NCBI GenBank assembly: GCA_010279815.1
Contig: QEOQ01000426.1
Span: forward strand, 536,136 to 554,557
Reading direction: 5' to 3'
Length of the DNA stretch: 18,422 nucleotides
Source: Brachionus plicatilis
Lineage: Eukaryota > Rotifera > Eurotatoria > Ploima > Brachionidae
Shown: piece after piece, positions 10,918 to 18,422 of the stretch
Numbering within the stretch: position 1 is the first letter of the stretch
How the letters are laid out: each line of letters begins with the position of its first letter
Program-made: the position numbers and the translations under genes
Notes under the pieces: generated by a model
Told to the model about the DNA's origin: nothing
Seen by the model: the letters and a program-made list of their open reading frames with translations, nothing else
Database searches by the model: none

Positions 10918-12155
10918 TTATAAGACCATTGAGTGTGCTGTCAGATACATCATGACAGTGAAATAAATCAATAGATGTTCATTTAGCAATAAATGCCTGT
11001 TTTATAGCTTTTAAATGGAAGTAGTTCACTTCACTTTGGCGGAAAAAGTTTTCTTCGTGCTGCTAATTCGTAATTTCTTTGAAAAATTTAAAACAGCTAT
11101 CACAATTAGGTTTAGAAATTGAAGAAAAATTTGGCATTGAAAATTCTAGCAAACAAAAAAAGATTTAGTAGTAAGTAGCTTAGATTTTTTAAAGCTGGCG
11201 AATTATTGCTTTTCTATGCATTGAATTTTTTATGAATAATTTTAATGAGTCGAACTTTTTTCAAATAAATTCAACTAATATGTGGCAAAAATATTTTTTT
11301 TAATTTAGAATAAGGAATTATCAACAGCCTAATTTCAGTTTATTTTATTTTCAATGTGATGTGTCACGTACTGAATTTCTTTTTATTGATTCTTTTACAT
11401 TAATGATCACACAACTTAATAAGCTATTCGATATTTTTTCAAAGCTAAATTTCTGTGAAATGTTCAACTAAATTAGTTCTTTAAAATTCATCTGTCCTGT
11501 ACTTTAAGTTAACCTTAAATGTGGAATTATAAATTTAAAAAAAAAATTTTTTTCTTAATTTTTTTATTCTCAAATCAAGCACTATAGATGCAATGAAAAT
11601 TAAAAAAATAGCTATTTTACTTTAATATTTCAAATTTTTTAAAATTTTTTGTCAACTAGTGGCTGATAAATTTTAATCACTACTTATAAAGTAATTTCAA
11701 AGGAATGATCGTCAGAAAAGGAAGATTATCATTGAATCTTGTAATTTTGATTAAATAATTTATTTCCATATTTTCTAATTATTAAATAAAGTAAGACTTG
11801 TGAAAATAATCTTAAAGAGATTAAAGTAAATTTCTTTTCTATTAAATTAAAAAAAATTCGAGTTGGCTCAGGTCTTGCTCGGATGGTCTTGGTTTAAAAA
11901 CTGTAACATTAATCTCAATAAAATTACAATTTTTTATAATGAACTGTCAAATAACAAAATGAATTACAAATTGCATTTAAATTTTATAATTATTTAAAAA
12001 TTTATTTTTGTTTATTTTCAGCAAAAAATTTGGGTCGATTAATTTTAATTAGAACTTAGCAATTGTTGAATGCGTGACCATTTTTTTTAACCTGTATATT
12101 ATTAGTTTAATTGATGGCCAATAAACCGAAGGCCTGAAAATTAAAAATTTTATTT
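10918..12155. other. Gene-free stretch, possibly decayed hAT body
   Basis: The first few hundred bases lie where the rest of the hAT transposase should be, but all frames are broken and I recognise no hAT motif in them. A GTTGGCTCAGGTC-like patch near 11,873-11,907 shares short words with the hAT end at 10431 (for example CGGATGGTC) but is in the same orientation, so it is not the partner end. Nothing else was recognised. Confidence 0.5.
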
Positions 12156-12238
12156 TACAAAATGCATCAGCATGCCAAGAGGAACTATTCCCTCTAAATT
12201 ATATATTAAATAAATATATAAAATACAAAATGCATCAG
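12156..12238 (+). mobile_element. Second short retroposed insert, 15-base target duplication
   Basis: TACAAAATGCATCAG occurs exactly at 12156-12170 and 12224-12238. The 53 bases between contain a small stem (AGAGG, loop, CCTCT near 12177-12195) followed by an A/T tail ending AAATAAATATATAAA. The layout is the same as at 3157-3268: long direct repeats, a small 3' hairpin and an A-rich tail. A very short LINE or SINE 3' end is the likeliest source. Confidence 0.6.
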
Positions 12239-14151
12239 TAAATTAGATAATTTAATAATAAAAATTTAATTGAAAATATTTTCAACTCACTACCATCACT
12301 TTTTGTATTGTTTTAATTTAGAGCAAAATTAATTTAATATAAGAAATAGTTTTTAAAAAAAATTTTTAAAAAATAAAAAAATGCTAAAAATTTAAAATGT
12401 TGTTTTTTACTTAGATTTTGATTAAAATGTTTTTTTCAATTTGAATCAAGATTTTAGTGATCCTCTGCTAGCTAGGTAATTTTTTTTAAGAATTTTCTAA
12501 AAGGTCTTTATTTTCAATTTTAGTTAGGAAAGATTTTTCGAATAAGAAAGGGTAAATTTAATTTACAAAAATGAATCTTTTAGTTAATACTTAATTCCTT
12601 TTTAGAAATATTCAATTATTTGAGTTTTTTAAATCCGAAAGAGTTATGTTGCTGAATAGCATTTATTATCCAAGTCTATGACAAAATCAAACTTCTTTAA
12701 AGAAAGCAACAATTGTAGATAAAATTTTTCGTTATTCCTAATTCAAATATATTATTATTTTTTAATTAAAATTGGCTATTTATAGCTATTTAATAATTTT
12801 TTACATTGATTTGATCTGCCACTTTATCAATGTCAAGACTCATTGCTTGAGTTTTCAAAAAACTTCCTCTTTACTTCCAAAGAATTAAATTTAATTAAAA
12901 TCTGTCTCATCTATGCAAAAATCACATATTTTAGAATACTTGATGAATACACGAGTTCAATAAAAATAAATAAAAAATTTAATAAAAAGAAATAAAAAAA
13001 AAATTTTGTTTTTATTTTTAATTTTTTTACGAGACCCTTTACGTTTGCGTATCGGCATTTTTTTCAAATTTTTTGAAAGAGAGTTTGGTGAAATTTCCTA
13101 AAATAATTTTTAAACTTAACCTTCATTTTTCGGTTTTGTGTAAAGAAAAAAGCATGCATTCCAATTATTTAATTAATCTCTTTACTAAAAGAAACTATTC
13201 TGAATAATTCTTCTGGAAAGCATAGTTTTTATTTCTAAGGCAAGAAGAAAACAATAATTATTTTATTAAAAATTAATTGAATAAAGAATGAAAACAAAAT
13301 CAATTTATTTTTCATGAGCTGATCTCTTTAGAACTATTATTTAATTCCTGCTGCTGTTATAAAACAAAATTTATCTTTCCAACATTTAAATCGTAAATTA
13401 TTGAATGATAAATTATTAATGTTGCACTAAGAAATTAAGCTAAGCATAGATAATGAACCGATGAATCAAAAAATTATATAATAGCTAAAAGATAAAGAAG
13501 TGATAAGCTTAATATGAAGTATTTTAATAATTAATAATCAAAATAAATTTTACAAATTAATTTTTTTGACTTTTTTATATAAATTAAACTTAAAATTTAT
13601 TTTGTATGATTACAATAATTATCGCTATTTTACGGTATCTTTAAATTTAGTAAAATTTAAATTATCAAATTTTTAATTTTCAAAAATAGAGGAAAATTTT
13701 TTATAGCAAATTTAAAGATATTGATTGAGATTTCAATAGTAGATGAATTTCATGCCTAAATTTTCATAAAATTAAATATTTTGCTTGCAATTATTTCAAA
13801 TTACTTTTTTAAAATTTATAGAAAATTTTGATTTTTTTTTAAATTAATTTAGAAAAATCTTTTTTTGAAGATGGCGCTGATTTAAGTATCTGTTTAAAAA
13901 AAAATTTCTGAATTAAAATTTTAAAAAATCAAATTTTTGTTAGTATTTAAGTTTTATTAAAAAATTTTTGTATTTGTGTATATTAGAAAAATCAAAAAAA
14001 AAGCAAATTTAAAAAAAATTTTTAAATTTTTTTCTGACCCTAGTAGGTAAATATTTAGATTGATACTGACAACTATGGAGGATATAGAGAATAGAAGATA
14101 ATGATTGAATATTTTAAAAAGTTTATAATTAGTGCCATGACAGATGGCTTT
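12239..14151. other. Gene-free AT-rich stretch
   Basis: No gene, RNA or mobile element was recognised. Poly-A and poly-T runs are frequent (for example 12,990-13,030 and 13,900-14,035). A small hairpin GCCAT/ATGGC lies at 14,134-14,148. Confidence 0.55.
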
Positions 14152-14670
14152 TACGCAACTTTACGTAAAATTACACGAAACAAAAAGAACCAAAAATATC
14201 ATTGTAATTTTTTTTAATAAATATATAAAAATTCTTCGATGAATAAAAAATATCCAAAAAATCAATTTACAAAATAAAAAAAAAAGCAAAAAAATCCAAA
14301 GTTACAAAAAGTTGGAATTTTTTTTTCTAAATCTAAGAAAAAAAATTTTAGAGGAGAATTTTTATTTCTTTTCAATATCTATTGAGTCTTTTTTCTTAAT
14401 TTAATTTAATTTTTTCTTTAGATTAATAGTTAACTATGATTTTAAAATACGCAAGTGAAAATGTTCAGATTTGAATTAAGGTGATAAAATTGTTAAATAA
14501 AATGATGATGAAAAATCGAGCCATTTCGAATATGAATTGGCTTTGAAGATATTTTTTTTTTCTTTTTTTAGCGATTAAAAATCAAAAAAAAATACCAAAA
14601 ATGTCAATTTTTTGTTTCATGTAATTTTCGTACATTTTCGCTAAACTACGCAAATTTACGCAAAATTATA
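14152..14670. repeat. Pair of TACGCAA-type repeats, direct and inverted
   Basis: Near-identical 24-base words lie in direct orientation at 14152-14175 and 14647-14670 (TACGCAAnTTTACG core, about 21 of 24 equal). Overlapping them, about 25 bases at 14,162-14,186 (ending GAAACAAAAA) match the reverse complement of about 14,610-14,634 with one gap. The interior (about 470 bases) is not self-complementary and has no gene. It could be a degraded transposon with complex ends. Confidence 0.45.
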
Positions 14671-14786
14671 TAGAATATAATTTTTAAGCAACATTGCTAG
14701 GTACTTTATTTGGACTGTCAAACAACTCAAAAATTCCAAGTGAAATTATAAAAACATTATAAATTTTACAAAATTAAATAATATTC

Positions 14787-14837
14787 AAGGCTAATCAACA
14801 GGCTAGTGCCCTTATCTTTTTCAAGACTGATTTACAC
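14787..14837 (-). repeat. Dispersed repeat, copy B
   Basis: On the minus strand this reads AAGATAAGGGCACTAGCCTG and continues TTGATTA, aligning to copy A at 8351-8413 with a few mismatches and a small gap. It sits about 55 bases left of the 1.37-kb element and is not part of its terminal repeat. Confidence 0.6.
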
Positions 14838-15614
14838 TTCATTTATTTAATAATTTTAAAAAAAATAAAATTAATACAAAATAAAATACAAAATATGGTA
14901 ACCTAGTCTAAAGGGGTTATGGGTTAATAGGGTGAACGAATTTGAAAAACCCCTAAATCTCCTTCATTTTTAAAGCTACTACCTAAAAAAATATCTTGAT
15001 ATGTAGAACTCGAGGAGAGAAATCGAATGATATTTGTGAAATATTTAAAAAAAAAATCGTTATATGCTTTTTTTTTCTCTTAAAGTTCGACTACGCCTAA
15101 TGAGGTGAAAAAGCCTCGAATTAGTGATTCGGGAGAAGGGTGCTTTAAGGCCCTAGGTAATACTTAAGCTCTAACCTATTTCGCTTGTTAGATTCAGCAC
15201 ATGCTAAAGTATCTAAGAGAATTTTTTTAGAATTTTAGGAAATGTCCTTAGGGCTTCATCTAATGGGGTTTTTTTTAAGGCTTAAAAGGTTAAATAGATT
15301 TAACCCTATTAGTCAAAAAAATCACCCAATTAGTCCAAATAAGATTCTATTTAACCCATTTAACCGAATAAGACTATAAAAATGCAGTGACGATATTTTT
15401 TAATAATTGAAAAATTGTAAAATTATTTTCTCTCTCTCACTCTCAAAAAATTTTTTTTTAAAGCCGAGTTTTTATTTCAAACATAAAAAAAGCAAATTGT
15501 TTAAAAATAAGCTAAAAATGTCACAGAAAAAAGAAATTCAATCTAAAAAAAAAATTATACTGTACAAAATCTAAAATACACAATCAGTGATGTAAATAGT
15601 AATAAGCAAAATAA

Positions 15615-15906
15615 GAACAAGAAGAGGCCAAAAATGCCAAAATAGCTAAAAAAGGAACTGGAAGAGGAAGAGGACGACCACGAAAGCTTGTTGAAAGCAA
15701 ATTAACACCAGATTAAAATGATAACTTATCAGAATCCGAAATATTGTGTAGCTCATGTGAAACAAAGATGGCTGAAGAGAAAGAAAACACGCCAAAATGG
15801 TTATCTTGTGAAAAGTGCTCAAATTGGGTTTGTTTTAGTTGTTTGTCAAAAGAATTTAAAAAAAAAAACAAAAAAAGAATTTTTATGTGATGATTGTAAA
15901 GATTAA
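15615..15906 (+). pseudogene. AT-hook plus PHD-like zinc finger, broken frame
   Basis: From 15615 one frame encodes a basic stretch with the AT-hook-like GRGRGRPRK (about 15657-15683), then a TAA at 15714-15716. The same frame then gives CSSC (15747-15758), a 17-residue spacer, CEKC, SNWV and CFSC. A shift in the A-run at about 15857-15876 moves the rest (KKEFLCDDCKD, stop 15904-15906) to the next frame. The Cys pairs are spaced as in a PHD finger (C-x2-C, C-x2-C, four residues, then x-x2-C, final C-x2-C), except that the usual His of C4HC3 is Cys. PHD-like tails of this type end some pogo/Jerky-like transposases, and that is my preferred origin. Two lesions argue against a functional protein unless splicing removes them. 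An ATG-initiated ORF at 15718-15906 runs in a different frame across the finger and is mostly spurious. Confidence 0.65.
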
Positions 15907-16097
15907 CTTTTACTTTTTTTTGAATTCGTTAAAACTCACCTTTGTTCTGTTTCGAATAAATTAAATTAAATGAATTAAATAATTTTATTAAAAAATTCAA
16001 AAAATTTTCTTCCTAAATGTCAAATGGGTTAAAAGGGTTAAAATTCTTTTTTTGGGGTTAAATTTCGGGCTAATTGTATACAATTTTAGGTGTAATC

Positions 16098-16116
16098 GGG
16101 TTAACCGCTTTAACCC
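16098..16116. repeat. GGGTTAA/TTAACCC hairpin inside the element
   Basis: GGGTTAA (16098-16104), loop CCGCT, TTAACCC (16110-16116): a perfect 7-base stem and the clearest of the GGGTTA-type subterminal words in the 14,892-16,270 element. Confidence 0.85.
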
Positions 16117-16270
16117 TTTTGGACCTCACATAATTAACCGCGGAGCTAAAGGGGTTACTCAAAAAATTCGGGAAAATTGGGTGACTATTTTTGAAGTTTT
16201 TGAACAAAATGGGTGAGAAATAAGCAATAAAAAAAAATATGGTCACCCGGTTAGACTAGGTTACCATATT

Positions 16271-16610
16271 CTTTTTTAAAATAAAATTCAAATTCTACAT
16301 AAAAAATAAAAAATATAAGAAATCTCATTTATCAAGATGATTGATTTAAATTTTAAAATAATTAAATGTTCACTTATTTTTTATTAAATAAAATTGAAGA
16401 AACTTTTTTTGGTTATCAGCGAATATTTTCCTCAAGCCGAATCTTTCAAATGGTTCAAAAGAGAAAGAAAAACAACTGCATTAAACTAGAGTGTTTTTTC
16501 TTAATTAAAAAAAAATTTTGTTTTTCTATCTTTTCCTGGAGAATTTTTTTGTTGGGAAAAAAACATTTAGAAAATAACTTTATCATAATTTTATTATTCT
16601 AGACAAAAGC
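16271..16610 (+). other. Upstream region of the opsin gene
   Basis: These are the 340 bases between the 1.37-kb transposon and the opsin ATG. A 78-residue frame runs through it (16366-16602), but it is lysine/phenylalanine-rich translation of AT-rich DNA and matches nothing I know. The last part is a pyrimidine-containing run ending in AG at 16602. No TATA box or other promoter element can be assigned in such AT-rich sequence. Confidence 0.5.
16583..16602 (+). promoter_or_regulatory. Putative splice acceptor 8 bases before the opsin ATG
   Basis: The run ATCATAATTTTATTATTCTAG ends in TAG at 16600-16602, eight bases before the ATG at 16611. It resembles the AT-rich 3' splice sites of the gene's own intron. 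It could close an intron in the 5' untranslated region or accept a trans-spliced leader (rotifers and flatworms use spliced leaders). Inference only. Confidence 0.4.
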
Positions 16611-17409
16611 ATGTCAAATAACACTACAAATAGATACATCGATAAGTATTCTCTGGACTCGCCAGTCGAATGCTACAAGCTAAATCTAATCGGAGTAATT
16701 TGTATCTTAATTTTTGTGTTGAGTTCATTTTTTAACTCAGCACTTCTCTGGACATTCATCCGGAACAAATCGTTGCGCACTTCACTCAACATATTCATAA
16801 TAGCTCTGGCCGGCTTCAACCTTTTCGGCACCATAGTGGAGCTTCCTTTCATAATTGTTAGCAATTTGAGCTGCCGGTGGATATTTGGAAAATTTGGCTG
16901 CATTTTCAGCGCCTTCATCATGTACTTTATTGGCTGCACTAGCATCTACCTGATGGCTGCCATTTCATTTGAAAGGTTCTACATCATCTACAAGCCTATG
17001 AGTATTCGCAATGTGAACTCGCGCACAAATTTGCTCGTCATTTTGGCCTGCTCGGTGAACGGACTGATGTGGGCCTCTTTTCCCCTGCTAGGCTGGTCCC
17101 ATTACTCGCTCGAAGGAGCGTACACGAGCTGTGCGGTTGAATGGAAAGAAAGGTCTCTGAATGTGTCCAGCTACAACATAGCAATATTTTTTCTTGTTTT
17201 CCTAATTCCACTCTTCTTAATTGTCACATCAAATATCAAACTTATTTTCATTGTAAATCAACTAAGTGGTTTTTTGGATTTTTTTATTTTTGATATTTTT
17301 TTTTAGGTAAGATCTCTGCCGGCTAAAATGAAGGCGACCCAAGACGTGCAAACAAAAAAGAGAGTAGCATCCGAACGCTATTTGACTATAATACTCATGA
17401 TTGTAATAT
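16611..17409 (+). CDS. Opsin (rhodopsin-family GPCR), 3' part outside window
   Basis: Light-receptor GPCR of the plasma membrane or photoreceptor membrane. Exons 16611-17252 (214 codons) and 17307-17409 (34 codons plus one base) give 248 residues, TM1 to early TM6. Residues align to bovine rhodopsin almost without gaps: N42 (N55) and LRTSLN (LRTPLN), WIFGKFGC with the disulfide Cys97 (C110), ERF 121-123 (ERY), W154 (W161), FPLLGWSHY then LEG with E168 (counterion-site E181), C174 (C187) and P200 (P215). Exon 2 encodes a basic loop 3 and SERYLTIILMIVI, opsin-like TM6. Likely N-glycosylation sites are N3/N4. Oddities: N70 at the D2.50 position, S100 at the 3.28 counterion site, N208 at Y5.58. 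The TM7 lysine is not in view, so retinal binding is inferred. The class (ciliary-like, xenopsin or other) is unresolved. G+C is much higher than in the flanks. The start is the first ATG, with an expected N-tail of about 25 residues before TM1. Confidence 0.9.
17253..17306 (+). other. Opsin intron 1 (54 bases, phase 0)
   Basis: The donor GTAAAT at 17253 and acceptor TTTTTTTTTAG ending at 17306 are in place. Removing it joins ...NIKLIFI to VRSLPAKMKA..., a normal opsin TM5-to-loop-3 junction. Without splicing the frame runs to the TAG at 17304-17306, which is itself the acceptor. The small size fits a compact-intron animal genome. Confidence 0.88.
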
Positions 17410-17568
17410 GTAAGTACATTTTTTTAGGAGATAAATGGTTACCCACATTTAAAAACTGTTCTCCACACACTAAAAACTTTTTACCACAAATCACTGCAAA
17501 ACACATTATTTGTGCCGAATTCAAAAAAAATAATTTTTTCATATCTAACCAAATAACTGGTTAATACA

Positions 17569-18112
17569 AATTTTTTAGCATCTTGAAGTTGATGATCAAT
17601 TCAAAATATCATTTCAATTCAATTCAAGTTTATCTTTGGATATTAAAATAAATCTTTGATTTAATTTAAATAATTTTAGTGCAACGTGATTAACATATTA
17701 CGTAGATTTAAAAAATAAATAATTTCACAAAAACATTTTCTCAATCCATTGATAAAATCGATTTTTAATTTGTTAAACTGATTTTTTCTTAAGTTTTATT
17801 TTCATTTTATTACTTATTTGGAATTTATTATTTGAATTTCTTTTTTAAATTTAATTGTTAATGCTAAACACAAATACTTTTGAAACAAAAATTTTCAAAT
17901 AGACTTTACAAAAAATCAGTTAATACATTTAAATATAAAAATCGATTATCAATGGATTAAGAAATGTTTTTTAAGTTTTTTTTTATTTTCTAAATCTACA
18001 TTACATGTAAAGGATGCTACATTACAATTATTTAAATTAAATCAAAGATTAGTTTTAATATCTAAGCGTAAACTTTTTGAATTGATCACCAACTTCAAGA
18101 TGCCAATTTTTT
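17569..18112. mobile_element. 528-base foldback MITE in the opsin intron
   Basis: The left arm, from 17577, starts AGCATCTTGAAGTTGATGAT; the reverse complement of the right arm, from 18104 inward, starts GGCATCTTGAAGTTGGTGAT. Pairing continues with indels for about 210 bases on each side, including matched blocks around CTTTGATTTAATTTAAATAA and around ATCCATTGATAA with ATCGATTTTTA. An unpaired centre lies at about 17,788-17,909. AATTTTTT flanks both sides (17569-17576 and 18105-18112), a possible 8-base target duplication, although simple in sequence. It has no coding capacity. In RNA it would form a very long hairpin within the intron. Confidence 0.88.
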
Positions 18113-18151
18113 GGTGAAAAAAAATTTAATAAATTTGTTATATAATTTATT

Positions 18152-18422
18152 TAGAGTTGTATAAAAATCACAAGTCACTAGTCAAGTGCAAGTCATTACT
18201 TTGACTTGTTACAAAAATTTTAAAAAAAACAAGTCAGAATTTTTACTTATTTTAAGAATAGAATTAAAATATATAAAAAAAATTATAAGTATTGAATTTT
18301 TTTATCCAGGAAAAAATAAAATTATTTGTTTAAATTTCTTTTTCAATGTAAATATTGAAACATGATTTTTTAAACAATTCACATAATTGTGATATTCTTT
18401 TTAAGTGAATTTATTAAAATAA
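18152..18422. mobile_element. Second copy of the hAT MITE, diverged and perhaps cut
   Basis: Positions 18152-18194 match the end of the 4959-5215 MITE (reverse complement of its right end) at 37 of 43 bases, including AGAGTTGT and the CAAGTC repeats. Beyond about 18,240 the similarity fades. A degenerate partner end may be at about 18,364-18,381 (GATTTTTTAAACAATTCA), but no matching target duplication supports it, so the right boundary is uncertain and may lie outside the window. Confidence 0.65.

Larger units (their letters stand above)
14892..16270 (+). mobile_element. 1.37-kb TIR transposon derivative, probable TA target site
   Basis: The 20 bases 14892-14911 (AATATGGTAACCTAGTCTAA) are exactly the reverse complement of 16251-16270. 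Because the outermost bases are self-complementary, the simplest reading is a TA duplication (14894-14895 and 16267-16268) around an element running TGGTAACC to GGTTACCA, 14896-16266, 1371 bases. A TA target fits the IS630/Tc1/mariner/pogo group, although the ends do not start CAGT. GGGTTA/TAACCC words are dense in both subterminal regions and absent from the centre, where a decayed zinc-finger frame lies. No DDE catalytic region is present, so it is a non-autonomous deletion derivative or a captured fragment. Confidence 0.85.
17410..18422 (+). other. Opsin intron 2, open at the right edge (phase 1)
   Basis: A strong donor GTAAGT sits at 17410-17415 after the first base of a codon, where opsins continue ...MIVIF. 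No sequence for the CWTPY-type end of TM6 or for TM7 follows, so the intron is at least 1013 bases, about 19 times intron 1. Two mobile elements (17577-18104 and from 18152) account for much of its length. The 78-residue frame starting at 17328 reads through the donor and is not the real product. Confidence 0.8.

Noticed and set aside
11870..11910. Possible partner end for the hAT element at 10431.
   Set aside because: It shares short words with that end but in the same orientation; a partner end must be inverted.
15718..15906. 62-residue ATG-initiated ORF as a gene.
   Set aside because: The zinc-finger pattern lies in another frame across most of this span; only the last dozen or so residues of this ORF belong to it, after an A-run frameshift.
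16366..16602. 78-residue ORF just upstream of the opsin.
   Set aside because: Composition is that of translated AT-rich DNA; no motif, and it ends at the putative splice acceptor.
16673..16945. 90-residue minus-strand ORF.
   Set aside because: It is the antisense shadow of the opsin's first exon.
17420..17427. TTTTTTTAG at 17419-17427 as the acceptor of opsin intron 2.
   Set aside because: The intron would be only 18 bases and the following codons do not match opsin TM6.
17328..17564. 78-residue ORF as a separate gene.
   Set aside because: Its start is opsin exon 2 and the remainder is intron read-through beyond a strong GTAAGT donor.
18408..18415. AATTTATT as the target duplication partner of 18144-18151, giving a 256-base MITE.
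   Set aside because: The length fits the sister copy, but the sequence just inside does not resemble the terminal repeat and the 8-mer is common in such AT-rich DNA.

Overview
The window looks like gene-poor DNA from an AT-rich animal genome. By eye about four fifths of the bases are A or T, the only well-preserved gene is an opsin with a 54-base GT-AG intron, and the rest is a layer of DNA-transposon and foldback (MITE-like) debris with two short target-primed insertions. A rotifer such as Brachionus fits this combination (AT-rich genome, very short introns, opsins, many small transposons), but planarians, Hydra and other AT-rich animals cannot be excluded from sequence alone.

Layout. Positions 1 to about 10,430 hold no recognisable gene. 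They carry a near-perfect 47-base palindrome (318-364), a short retroposed tail with a 17-base target duplication (3157-3268), two foldback elements (3404-3542 and 3591-3940), a 257-base hAT-type MITE with a perfect 8-base target duplication (4951-5223), a 20-base tandem duplication (8265-8304) and one copy of a dispersed repeat (8351-8413). Positions 10,431-10,917 are the 3' end of a minus-strand hAT transposon: a terminal motif, an array of 28-base repeats and a decayed ORF for the hAT C-terminal dimerisation domain. After more gene-free DNA, with a second retroposed tail at 12,156-12,238, a 1.37-kb element with 20-base perfect inverted ends (14,892-16,270) carries a broken reading frame with an AT-hook followed by a PHD-like zinc finger.

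The opsin begins at 16,611 on the plus strand. Two exons are present (TM1-TM5, then cytoplasmic loop 3 and the start of TM6). The second intron runs off the right edge, so TM7 with the retinal-binding lysine is not in the window. That intron holds a 528-base foldback element and the start of a second copy of the hAT MITE seen near 5 kb. The opsin exons are clearly richer in G+C than everything around them.

I see no CRISPR array, operon, rRNA, convincing tRNA or novel multi-gene system. The points of most interest are transposon architecture (subterminal repeat arrays in three families, and a PHD/AT-hook tail on a short element) and the unusual opsin residues. No alignment or search was run; all family calls rest on motifs and on comparison with remembered family patterns.
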